Shown here one piece after another: positions 8,461-16,071 of a stretch of DNA of 64,000 nt (positions are counted from its first letter, which is position 1; every line of letters starts with the position of its first letter). The notes beneath the pieces were generated by a model, which had not been told where the DNA came from, did no database searches, and saw only the letters and a program-made list of their open reading frames with translations. The position numbers and the translations under genes were made by a program. The stretch is from Defluviicoccus sp. (GTDB taxonomy: Bacteria; Pseudomonadota; Alphaproteobacteria; MPNO01). The stretch covers positions 1 to 64,000 of the forward strand of contig JAJEHI010000174.1 in the NCBI GenBank assembly GCA_022823775.1. The letters run 5' to 3'.

Positions 8461-8480
8461 GCCGCCGGCCTTCCGGCGGC
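8461..8480. terminator. Hairpin between convergent AhpD-like genes
   Basis: GCCGCCGG, loop CCTT, CCGGCGGC: a perfect 8-bp stem that fills the 28-bp gap between two convergent genes. It lacks a T tract on either strand, so it is a likely bidirectional transcription stop or mRNA 3'-end stabiliser rather than a textbook terminator. Confidence 0.5.
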
Positions 8481-8483
8481 CGC

Positions 8484-9590
8484 CTACCGCTCGTCGGGGT
8501 AGTGCCTGAAGGTGTTCGCCGACGAACGGTAGTCGTTTATCCCGAATTCCGCCCGGATCCCCTTGGAATTCCGCAGCATCCTCAGCTCGGAGGGAATGCC
8601 GGTGGCGTTGGCGATCCGATCGTTCTTGGTGAAGGTCGCGGCGATGGCCGCCGCCGCCGGCACCGCCGCCGGTCCCAGCGAGTCGGCGAGATTCCGCCGC
8701 GCCCGGTCCAGCGCGACCCGGTCGGGTCCGATGGCGGCATCGGCGAACGCCAGGATTTCCCTGCCGCCGGGCACCCCGCTGTCCCGATCCGGGTCGAACA
8801 GCGCCGCCAAATCGATATCGAGGCCGGTCTTGCGTCCACTCTCACGGAGGAACCAGGCATGGCCCGCCGTTCAGTAGAAGCACTCGTTGAGGGCCGATAC
8901 CCGCCCCGCGATCAGCTCGACCTGGGCGCGGGAGAACCCTTCGTGGTGTCGATAATCCGCGACAAAGACATTCTTCATCGGCAGGTATTGAGCTTCCTCC
9001 AGCTCGAGATGCCGCCGCATCTCATCCGGCACCAGGCTGAGCGAGCGGACGATGTAGGGCCGATAGTCCTCGCCGTAAATCTCGGCGGCCTCCTCGCCGC
9101 CCTCGGGGAGATTGGGAACGGTGGGCACCCAGGCCATTTCCTTCCTGGCGACCCGGGGGCGGTGCCGGGACGGCCGGCCCTCGCGCGCGGCCGGCAGGGG
9201 ACGTAACGGAACCCCGATGCCGCGGGCGAACACATCCATGTCGGTCAGGCGCGACACGATGCCGACGATCTCGACATACTCCTCGTCGCTCAGACCGCCG
9301 TTCCTGGCCTCTTCGTAAGAGTCCTCGAGGAAGTCCTTGGGTGCGACCGCCAATTTCCGGACCGTCGCGCAAACCGACTCCGGCAGTTCGACGTCGCTCG
9401 GCGGGCCGGTGTCCTCCGGTTCTTCCTGCGTACCCGCGTCATAACACGCTTGACGAACCTCTCTCGCGATCGCCAGGCGCTGCGCGCCGGTACCCCAGGT
9501 GCCGGGGTCGGCCAGCTGATCCAGCTGTTGAGCATGAATCGCTTCGAGATCCTCCCGTACCTTGTATCGAGAATCCGCGTAGAGGGTCAT
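8484..9590 (-). CDS. AhpD-like (CMD-fold) selenoprotein with in-frame UGA (Sec240)
   Basis: One 368-codon gene interrupted by TGA at 8873-8871. Codons before it end RVSALNECFY and codons after it, in the same frame, begin TAGHAWFLRESG. Reading UGA as selenocysteine gives E-C-F-Y-U-T-A-G-H, which matches the AhpD active site CxxCxxxH with U in place of the resolving cysteine. The N-terminal part (YADSRYKVREDLEAIHAQQ, LSDEEYVEIVGIVSRL) and the post-UGA part (ILAFADAAIGPDRVALDRAR) both fit this family. The product is probably a thiol/selenol peroxidase or disulfide reductase. The start at 9590 has AGGGGAGA upstream and overlaps a 24-codon leader ORF. An automatic caller would split it or truncate it at 8871. 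A Cys-to-stop mutation is the alternative; the intact downstream half argues against it. Confidence 0.8.
8826..8870 (-). promoter_or_regulatory. Candidate bacterial SECIS region after the UGA
   Basis: The RNA just 3' of the UGA can fold. One hairpin (8870-8844) pairs ACGG with CCGU, GG with CC and CCA with UGG around a UGCC loop. An alternative (8854-8826) pairs GGU with ACC and UCC with GGA around an 8-base loop that begins with G, 25 bases after the UGA. Bacterial SECIS elements are expected here, inside the coding region. Neither fold matches the E. coli fdhF element closely. Confidence 0.35.
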
Positions 9591-9661
9591 TTTCGCGGTT
9601 CTCCCCTGCAACTGATCGATAATCGGGCGGTATTCGCCTCGCCCGCGATCACGGTGCCCAT
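9587..9661 (-). CDS. 24-codon upstream ORF (possible leader peptide)
   Basis: It begins MGTVIAGEANTARLSIS and ends in TGA, which overlaps the selenoprotein ATG as ATGA. Its own ribosome site, CAGGGAGGCA, is strong and stands in the same position relative to the shared promoter module as the one before the DUF1989 gene. It may be a translated leader that couples into the selenoprotein, or a remnant of a start site displaced by a frameshift. No homology is recognised. Confidence 0.35.
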   Translation of the reverse strand: MGTVIAGEANTARLSISCRGEPRK

Positions 9662-9691
9662 CTGTGCCTCCCTGACGAATTCCGATGGGCC

Positions 9692-9721
9692 AGCGTGGCA
9701 CGGGCCGGGCGCCGCGTCCAA
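9692..9721 (-). promoter_or_regulatory. Promoter/operator module, copy 2 (upstream of the selenoprotein gene)
   Basis: TTGGACGCG, 9 bases, CCGTGCCACGCT on the minus strand, exactly 30 bases before the ATG of the leader ORF at 9661. The two blocks (9 and 12 bases) are identical to those upstream of the DUF1989 gene, which implies common control or duplication of a regulatory segment. Confidence 0.55.
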
Positions 9722-9760
9722 CGCAACGGAGTCCCAGGGCGGCGCCGCATCGCCGCGAGA

Positions 9761-11662
9761 TCAACGGCGCCGGGCCGAGCGGAGGGCCTGCGGCAGGATC
9801 GCGGAGGCGCACAGCGCGAGGCCTATCAGGGGATAGTAGAGCCCCGGCCCGATCAGGAGCAGGCCGCCCGCGAAGATCGGCACCCGCTGCGCCGGGTTGA
9901 GGGCGGAGAGGGCGAAGCCGCGAGTCGCGGCCGACAGCGCGGTCGCGCCGATGACGGCGGTGACGATGGCCAGCAGGATGCTCTCGACGCTGCCCCGCAT
10001 CAGGAGCCCGTGGTTCAGGACGAACGCGAAGGGGATCAGGAATGCCGCGATCCCCAGCCGCACGGCCTCCCAGCCGGTCAACCAGACGCGGCTTCCGGCG
10101 ATCCCGGAAGTGACGAATACCGCGATACAGGTTGGCGGCGTGAAGAACGAGGCGAGCCCCCAGTAGATGACGTAGAGATGAGCGGCGATGTCGGGCACGC
10201 CGAGGCGAACCAGGGCCGGCGCCATCAGCGTCGCGAGCGTGATATAGGCCGGCGTCGCGTCGAGCCCCATCCCGACGATCAGGCTGACGATGCCCACGAA
10301 GAGAAGCGTCAGGATCAGATCGCCGCCGGCGAGATCGACGATGAAGCGCGAGAACTTGATGCCGACGCCGGAGAGCTCCAGGGCGCCGATCATGATGCCC
10401 ACCGCCGAGGTTATCGCGGCGATGGTGATCCACCGGGTCACGCCGTCCTCGAACGATCTCATGATCCGCGCGGGCGTGAGCCAATGGCCGCGGTCCCTGG
10501 CGAAAAAGCTCACGGCGATGACGAATGCGCAACTGTAGATCGCGGCCATCCCCGGCGGCAGCGACTTGACGACGAGGAAATAGATCAGCGCCCCGATCGG
10601 AATCAGGTAGTACCAGCCGCGCCGAAGCGTCCGCCAGAGCGGCGGAAGGTCGGTGCGGGGGAGCGCGGCGATGCCCTGAGCCCGCGCCTGGAGGTGAACG
10701 GAAACGAAGACGATGAGGAAATAGAGCGCGGCGGGCGCCGCGGCGGCGATCACGATCTCCGTGTAGGTGGTCTCGATCCATTCCGCCATGATGAAGACGA
10801 TCGCGCCCATCACCGGCGGCAGGATTATCCCGCCGGTGGACGCGACCGCCTCGACGGCCGCGGCGAAGGCGGGCGTATAGCCGATGTTCTTCATCAGCGG
10901 GATCGTGAACACGCCCGTCGTCGCCGAATTCCCGGACGGCGATCCCGAGATCGAGCCGAACATCGCGCTCGCGACCACGGCGGCCTTGGCGGGCCCGCCG
11001 CGCGACCAGCCGGTCAGGGCGAGGGCGATGTCCATGAACCAGCGGCTCGCGCCGGCGCCCTCCATCAGGGCGCCGAAGATCAGGAACACGATCACGATAT
11101 TCGCCGCGATGCCGAGCGGGAGGCCGAAAATGCCGGCCTCGCTGACGTATGCGGAATAGAGCATGCGGTCGAGCGGGTAGCCGCGGCCGTAGAGCAGCCC
11201 CGGCAGGTACTGCTGGAAGATCGTCACCAGGACGAAAAACAGGATGATCGCGGGCAATACCCACCCGGTGGTCCGCCGCACGGCTTCCAGCACGGGGACG
11301 GCGAGCATCGCGCCCAGGACGATACCCTTGCCGTCGAGAAAGCCGTATTCGCCGTAGTCGAGGATCGCTTCGTGGTCGACGATGACGAAACCGGCCCCGA
11401 TCAGGCCGGAGGCGAGCAGAAGCCAGTCGTACCAGGGAACGCGCCGAAATCGGGACTCCGCCTGCGTGTCCTCGCCGTGCTTTCGACCGCGCGCCGGCAG
11501 CAGCAGAAAGATCAGGATCATCGCGCAGGAAATGCTGACCGCCTTGTGAAGCTGGGTCGGCAGGAAGATGCCGAACCAGGTAGGACCCTGGGCCACGACG
11601 ACGAGATGGTAGATCGCGATCGCCGTGGCGAGCCAGGTCAGGGGGCCGATACGGCGGCTCAT
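9761..11662 (-). CDS. TRAP transporter permease, fused small and large subunits (TAXI type)
   Basis: A 633-aa inner-membrane protein with many hydrophobic segments. The N-terminal part (LTWLATAIAIYHLVVVAQ onwards) corresponds to the small DctQ-like subunit and the longer remainder to the large DctM-like subunit, with GSISGSPSGNSATTGVFTIP and PPVMGAIVFIMAEW, which are typical of fused TAXI permeases. It imports an organic acid using an ion gradient. The binding protein gene lies 57 bases upstream in the same direction. The substrate cannot be read from the sequence; the divergent Rieske oxygenases suggest an aromatic acid, which is inference. Confidence 0.9.
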   Translation of the reverse strand: MSRRIGPLTWLATAIAIYHLVVVAQGPTWFGIFLPTQLHKAVSISCAMILIFLLLPARGRKHGEDTQAESRFRRVPWYDWLLLASGLIGAGFVIVDHEAILDYGEYGFLDGKGIVLGAMLAVPVLEAVRRTTGWVLPAIILFFVLVTIFQQYLPGLLYGRGYPLDRMLYSAYVSEAGIFGLPLGIAANIVIVFLIFGALMEGAGASRWFMDIALALTGWSRGGPAKAAVVASAMFGSISGSPSGNSATTGVFTIPLMKNIGYTPAFAAAVEAVASTGGIILPPVMGAIVFIMAEWIETTYTEIVIAAAAPAALYFLIVFVSVHLQARAQGIAALPRTDLPPLWRTLRRGWYYLIPIGALIYFLVVKSLPPGMAAIYSCAFVIAVSFFARDRGHWLTPARIMRSFEDGVTRWITIAAITSAVGIMIGALELSGVGIKFSRFIVDLAGGDLILTLLFVGIVSLIVGMGLDATPAYITLATLMAPALVRLGVPDIAAHLYVIYWGLASFFTPPTCIAVFVTSGIAGSRVWLTGWEAVRLGIAAFLIPFAFVLNHGLLMRGSVESILLAIVTAVIGATALSAATRGFALSALNPAQRVPIFAGGLLLIGPGLYYPLIGLALCASAILPQALRSARRR

Positions 11663-11719
11663 GGCCGGTATGCGCCGTGCCGGGGGAAACGGCGCCGGAT
11701 CCGACCGTCGGGCCGGGCT

Positions 11720-12709
11720 CTACTTGCGCGCGAGCAGCTTCTGTTGATTGGCCTCAAGCGCCGCCGTCCAGAGGCCCTTCTCCTTGAAATAGGCGATCGC
11801 GCCGTCATGGAAGGGAAGCGGCACGTTCTTGAGCGCGCGGTCGAGGTTCCACTGCAGGGCGGCCTTGTGATAGGTGCCGAACTCCTCGGTGTTCTCCAGG
11901 ATCGCCTTTGCAACCCTGTAGACGGTGTCGTCGGACACTCCCGGCCGGGTCAGGAAATAGGTGTTCAGGCCGACAAGGTGGACGTCCTTGGACTGCCCCT
12001 TGTAGGTGCCCTTGGGAAATTTGCCGGCCCACATCATGGGCGGCAGATGCTCGAGCATGGCGTCGCGGTCGGCCTTCGACAAATAGAGAAAATCGATCAC
12101 CCCGTCCTGCATCGGCTTTGCGACCGCGGCCGCGCGCCGGCTGAACGGCATCACGCCGGCGGCGATGCTGCCGGCGCGGAACGCCTTGTAGGCCTGGGGC
12201 GAGTTCGTGGTGGCGACCGCCTTTACGTCCGTCACCCCGGAGATCTTCTGCATCGCCTTCCAGACGAGTTCGATTTCGGGTAGCGCGCGGCGCTTGGCGA
12301 CGATGGTCTTTCCCTTGAGATCGGAGAGCTTGGTGACGCCCGAACCCTTGCGGACCAGCATCCAGCGGTAGCTCGCCTGTCCTTGCACGACCAGCCGGAC
12401 GTCGACGGGTTTCTTGAAATTATGCGTGCCGTAATACCCGGTGAACGCCGCGAACGAGTTGGCGAGCGCGAACTCGATCCGCTCGGCGGCCAAGCCGCGA
12501 ATATTTGCGGACGACCCGCCGACCGGTTCGGCCGTCGCGTTGATCTTCGCGTGCTTCGTGATGATCTCGGATGCGCCGATGGCAACGGTGTAGAAGACGC
12601 TCCCGACGCTGGACGTGCCGATCCGGATGGCGTCCTGCGCTGCGGCGGGACCGGCGAGAGCCAGTAGCGCCAGCGCGGTGGCGGCGGTTCTCGTTCCATG
12701 TCTGTTCAT
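11720..12709 (-). CDS. TAXI-family TRAP solute-binding protein
   Basis: A 329-aa periplasmic protein with a signal peptide (MNRHGTRTAATALALLALAG, cleavage after AAAQ or nearby). The mature N-terminus IRIGTSSVGSVFYTVAIG and the segment GGSSANIRGLAAERIEFALA are diagnostic for the TAXI (TRAP-associated extracytoplasmic immunogenic) group. It captures the ligand for the fused permease encoded next. A candidate promoter is at 12749-12777. The gene is divergent from the Rieske oxygenases across 189 bp. Confidence 0.92.
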   Translation of the reverse strand: MNRHGTRTAATALALLALAGPAAAQDAIRIGTSSVGSVFYTVAIGASEIITKHAKINATAEPVGGSSANIRGLAAERIEFALANSFAAFTGYYGTHNFKKPVDVRLVVQGQASYRWMLVRKGSGVTKLSDLKGKTIVAKRRALPEIELVWKAMQKISGVTDVKAVATTNSPQAYKAFRAGSIAAGVMPFSRRAAAVAKPMQDGVIDFLYLSKADRDAMLEHLPPMMWAGKFPKGTYKGQSKDVHLVGLNTYFLTRPGVSDDTVYRVAKAILENTEEFGTYHKAALQWNLDRALKNVPLPFHDGAIAYFKEKGLWTAALEANQQKLLARK

Positions 12710-12748
12710 CGCGGTTTGCTCCGAGGCTGTGAGGCGTGACGGAGCCCG

Positions 12749-12777
12749 ATGCTACCGCGACGACCGGGCCCGGAAAA
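12749..12777 (-). promoter_or_regulatory. Weak candidate promoter for the TAXI TRAP operon
   Basis: On the minus strand TTTTCC, 17 bases, TAGCAT, about 40 bases before the solute-binding protein start. The -10 box is fair and the -35 box is poor. Confidence 0.3.
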
Positions 12778-12898
12778 CCGCTAGCCATTGCGCGAAGCCT
12801 TGTCCCGGGAGAGTATCTTCGCCGGACGGTCGACCCGGCACGCATGAAGCGCTTGCCTTGGTTCGACGCGCCGCGAGTCCCGGGAGGCCCGTGTTTCG

Positions 12899-14119
12899 AT
12901 GCTATCCGCCGAACGGAACGAGCGCCTGACCCGCGTCGGGCCCGGCACGCCCGCCGGAGAGTGGCTGCGCCGCTATTGGCATCCCATCGCCGTCTCCGAC
13001 CGGTGGGAGGGAATCTCGACCCTCTGGCAATGCAGCCGCACGGTGAGCTTCGAGGGCGAGCGCGGCACGGCGGAAAGCTGGGGCGAGCGCCTCGGCAACT
13101 TCGAGGGCGCGCCGATGCGGGTGCGCATTCTGGGGGAAGACCTCGTCCTCTTCCGGGACGGCGCGGGACGGCCGGGCTTGATCGGTCTCCACTGCCCCCA
13201 CCGCGGCACGTCCCTGGAGCATGGCCGGATCGAGGAACGCGGCATCTCCTGCTGCTACCATGGCTGGCTGTTCGACATCGAGGGGCGCTGCCTCGAAATG
13301 CCGGCGGAACCCGCTCATAGCAATTTCCCCGAGAAGGTGCGTCACACCGCGTACCCGCTCCGCGAGATGGGCGGTCTGCTGTGGGCCTATATGGGGCGGG
13401 ACGAACCGCCCGTCTTGCCGCGCTTCGACGTGTTCGCCCGCACGGATGGCGTCCGAACGGTGGAGAACTACGGTTTGTGGCCGGTGAACTGGCTCCAGAT
13501 ATGCGAAAATTCGGTCGATCAGGTCCACACGACGATCCTTCATGGCGGGGCGGGCGGAGAGCGGCGCGACATCTGGGGCGACGAGATGCCCCGGATCGTA
13601 TGGGAGGAGGAGACGCTCGGCATCAAGTCGTCCGCGGATCGCCCGGAGCGCGGCAACCGACGCGCTTCCTACTACGTCATGCCGACCATGCATCGCCTGC
13701 CGCAGCCATGGCCCGGCGGTCGGATCAGGTGGCCCCGCTTCTCGGCCAATTGGCGGACGCCGGTCGACGATCGCAACACGCTGGTGTTCGCCGCCTGTTT
13801 CACGCCAGAGATCGACGGCCGCCTGCCGGACCTGCCGGACGGCGTGACGTTCGATGTCACGAATTCCATCCGCGTGCACCGGGAACAGGATTTTGTCGCC
13901 ATCGCGAGCCAGGGCCCGGTCTTCGACCGCGCGACCGAACGCCTGGCGACGTCCGATGAAGGCGTTATCCTGCTGCGCCGTCTGATCGAACGGGGAATCG
14001 GCGATGTAGAGGCTGGCAGGGATCCCAAAGGGGTGCTGCGCGATATCGAGGAGCCCGACGCCGTGATCGACCTCTCCCGAATAGCGTATGACAGTCTTGT
14101 GGAGATCGCGGCCGAATAG
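12899..14119 (+). CDS. Rieske oxygenase, phthalate 4,5-dioxygenase-like oxygenase component
   Basis: A 406-aa Rieske non-heme iron oxygenase. The [2Fe-2S] motif is CPHRGTSLEHG followed by CCYHGWLFD. The mononuclear iron site is in ICENSVDQVHTTILHGG, where D, H and H form the facial triad and the bridging aspartate is present. The N-terminus MLSAERNERLTRVGPGTPAG with RRYWHPI resembles phthalate 4,5-dioxygenase and related aromatic-acid oxygenases that act without a beta subunit. GGGAGG lies about 10 bases before the ATG. No reductase or ferredoxin gene lies nearby. Ring hydroxylation or demethylation of an aromatic acid is likely; the exact substrate is unknown. Confidence 0.85.
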   Translation: MLSAERNERLTRVGPGTPAGEWLRRYWHPIAVSDRWEGISTLWQCSRTVSFEGERGTAESWGERLGNFEGAPMRVRILGEDLVLFRDGAGRPGLIGLHCPHRGTSLEHGRIEERGISCCYHGWLFDIEGRCLEMPAEPAHSNFPEKVRHTAYPLREMGGLLWAYMGRDEPPVLPRFDVFARTDGVRTVENYGLWPVNWLQICENSVDQVHTTILHGGAGGERRDIWGDEMPRIVWEEETLGIKSSADRPERGNRRASYYVMPTMHRLPQPWPGGRIRWPRFSANWRTPVDDRNTLVFAACFTPEIDGRLPDLPDGVTFDVTNSIRVHREQDFVAIASQGPVFDRATERLATSDEGVILLRRLIERGIGDVEAGRDPKGVLRDIEEPDAVIDLSRIAYDSLVEIAAE

Positions 14120-14147
14120 TCGCGGGACGCCGGGCAGGGAGGAGGCG

Positions 14148-15470
14148 ATGCCGGAACCGACCAGTGAGGAGATCGCCGGGCTGATCCGGCCCGGGCGGGT
14201 GCATCGCCGGGTCTATGCCGACCCGGCGATTTTCGAAATCGAGATGGAGCGCATCTTCGGGCACGCCTGGATCTATGTCGGGCACGAAAGCCAGGTAAGG
14301 GCACCCGGCGATTTCGTCAGGACCCGGATCGGCCGGCGGCCGATGGTGATGGTGCGCCACGAAGACGGCTCGATCCGCGTGATCCACAACCAGTGCGCCC
14401 ACCGGGGCGCGATGGTGGTGGCGAAGGAGAGCGGCAACGCGAAACGGTTCGAGTGCTGCTATCACGGCTGGACCTACGCCACCGACGGAAGACTGGTCCA
14501 TGTGCCGCTCCGGCACGGCTACCCGGCGCATTTCGACCCCGACGATCCGGGGACGGCGATGGTCGCGGCGCCGCGCGTCGACAGCTATCGCGGGTTCGTC
14601 TTCGCCTCGCTTGCCGCGGACGGCCCGCCGCTCGCCGATTTCCTCGGCTACATGACGACCTCCTTCGACGACATGGTCGACCGGTCGCCGGACGACGAGA
14701 TCGAGGTCGCGGGCGGGGTGTTCAGGCACGCCTATGACGGCAACTGGAAGCTCTATCTGGAGAATCTGTGCGACGCGGCGCACCCGATTTTCGTCCACCG
14801 CTCCTCGATCGACGCGGCCAGGGCGCAGGACGACACCGTGCATACCACCGGCGCGGGCGAAATCGCCGTCCGCCAGATGCGCCAGAACGGCGCGCCGCCC
14901 GAGTTCTGGCGCGAGCGGGTGGGGATATGGACCTATCCGGGCGGGCATGCGTTCCTCGGCGATTATCACGACGACGAAAAGCTGGTCGCGGCGAGCGGCG
15001 ATCCGGCCTTTGCCGAATATCTCGCGGCGCTCGAAGCGAAGAAGGGAACGGAGGAGACGAGGCGCATCATGGAGGTGATGCGCTGGAACTCGAACGTGTG
15101 GCCCAACCTGTCCTTCATGAGCCAGTTCCGCCAGCTTCGCGTGGTCCACCCGGTCGCGGTCGACAGGACCGAGGTCCACACCTACGCGTTCCGGCTCAAG
15201 GGCGCGCCGGCGCGCATGTTCGAGGACACGATCGCGTTCGCCAACGTGACCAACGGAACCGGCTCTCCGGTGCTCACGGACGATCTGGAGACCTACGGGC
15301 GGATCGGAACGGGAGTCACCTCCCAGGGCGCCGAATGGATCGAGATCGGCCGCGGCTACGAAACCGACCGTCCGGACGGCAAGGGCGGCGTCGAGGGGGT
15401 GGACTCGACCAGCGAGGTCTACATCCGGAACATGTACGATGCGTGGCTCGGCTTCATGGCGGCGCCGTGA
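14148..15470 (+). CDS. Aromatic-ring-hydroxylating dioxygenase, alpha subunit
   Basis: A 440-aa Rieske oxygenase large subunit. The Rieske motif is CAHRGAMVV...CCYHGWTY and the catalytic iron site is LENLCDAAHPIFVHRSS (D-x2-H-x4-H). The ORF track starts at 14088; the ATG at 14148, preceded by GGGAGGAGG, is the better start. The beta subunit gene begins inside its stop codon (GTGA), so this is an alpha/beta dioxygenase of the benzoate/anthranilate/biphenyl class rather than the alpha-only type encoded upstream. Electron-transfer partners are not in the window. Confidence 0.9.
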   Translation: MPEPTSEEIAGLIRPGRVHRRVYADPAIFEIEMERIFGHAWIYVGHESQVRAPGDFVRTRIGRRPMVMVRHEDGSIRVIHNQCAHRGAMVVAKESGNAKRFECCYHGWTYATDGRLVHVPLRHGYPAHFDPDDPGTAMVAAPRVDSYRGFVFASLAADGPPLADFLGYMTTSFDDMVDRSPDDEIEVAGGVFRHAYDGNWKLYLENLCDAAHPIFVHRSSIDAARAQDDTVHTTGAGEIAVRQMRQNGAPPEFWRERVGIWTYPGGHAFLGDYHDDEKLVAASGDPAFAEYLAALEAKKGTEETRRIMEVMRWNSNVWPNLSFMSQFRQLRVVHPVAVDRTEVHTYAFRLKGAPARMFEDTIAFANVTNGTGSPVLTDDLETYGRIGTGVTSQGAEWIEIGRGYETDRPDGKGGVEGVDSTSEVYIRNMYDAWLGFMAAP

Positions 15471-15946
15471 GCAGGCTCGCCCCGCCGGAGATCGAGAGCT
15501 TCCTGATCCACGAGGCCCGCCTGCTCGACGAGCGGCGGTGGGAAGACTGGCTCGCGCTGTTCGCCGACGACGGGTGGTACTGGGTGCCGCTGGAAGAGGG
15601 TCAGGCGAGCCCGCGCGACACGGTCTCGCTGATGTACGACGACCGGCGCCTCCTGGAGACCCGCATACGCCGCCTCGCGGAAGCCGCGCTGCACGCCCAG
15701 ACCCCGGTATCGCGCACCAGCCGCATCGTCGCGAACCCGACCGTCGAAGAGGAGGACGGGAGCGGACTCACGATTCGCGCCAAGTTCGAGATGGTCGAAT
15801 ACCGCCGCGACAGCCGCAGGATCTTCGCCGGCACCACATGGCACCGGCTGGCGCGCGATGGAGAGGGCGGCTTCAGGATCGAGTGGAAGCGGGTCGACCT
15901 GGTCGATTGCGACGCCGTCCACGACGGCCTCAGCGTCCCGTTCTGA
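15467..15946 (+). CDS. Aromatic-ring-hydroxylating dioxygenase, beta subunit
   Basis: A 159-aa SnoaL/NTF2-like small subunit starting at GTG, overlapping the alpha-subunit stop by 3 bases. The pattern IESFLIHEARLLDERRWEDWLALFADDGWYWVPL and the ending KRVDLVDCD are typical of dioxygenase beta subunits, which shape the alpha3beta3 hexamer and have no cofactor. It is the last gene of the cluster; a pair of inverted palindromic repeats separates it from the convergent mutL. Confidence 0.9.
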   Translation: MSRLAPPEIESFLIHEARLLDERRWEDWLALFADDGWYWVPLEEGQASPRDTVSLMYDDRRLLETRIRRLAEAALHAQTPVSRTSRIVANPTVEEEDGSGLTIRAKFEMVEYRRDSRRIFAGTTWHRLARDGEGGFRIEWKRVDLVDCDAVHDGLSVPF

Positions 15947-15950
15947 GCCC

Positions 15951-15987
15951 GCCCTTCGATACGGCGCCTTCGGCGCCTATTCAGGGC
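15951..15987. repeat. REP-like palindrome, copy 1
   Basis: GCCCT, 7 bases, GGCGCC TTC GGCGCC, 5 bases, AGGGC, followed by GAGGAGGGGG and five Ts. It closely resembles dispersed intergenic palindromes of the form CCCTTCGATACG...TCAGGGCGAGG found in alphaproteobacterial genomes. It lies between convergent genes and probably also ends transcription of the dioxygenase operon. Confidence 0.6.
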
Positions 15988-16023
15988 GAGGAGGGGGTTT
16001 TTGGAAGCCAACAACTCCCCTCA

Positions 16024-16056
16024 TCCCCAGTAGGCGCGCAGCCGCGTATCCAGGGA
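16024..16056. repeat. REP-like palindrome, copy 2 (inverted)
   Basis: On the minus strand TCCCTGGATACGCGGCTGCG and then CGCCTACTGGGGA repeats the plan of copy 1 in the opposite direction with a different core. The pair forms a head-to-head unit between the dioxygenase beta gene and mutL. Confidence 0.5.
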
Positions 16057-16071
16057 CGCTTCGCGCTCGTG

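Noticed and set aside
8484-8873. Reading the UGA-interrupted gene as a pseudogene
   Set aside because: The stop falls exactly on the redox cysteine position and the downstream half is conserved in family pattern, so selenocysteine explains it better.
8871-11264. 797-aa minus-strand ORF in the track
   Set aside because: Only its last 239 codons are real (the selenoprotein before the UGA). The rest is a shadow of the TRAP permease in another frame.
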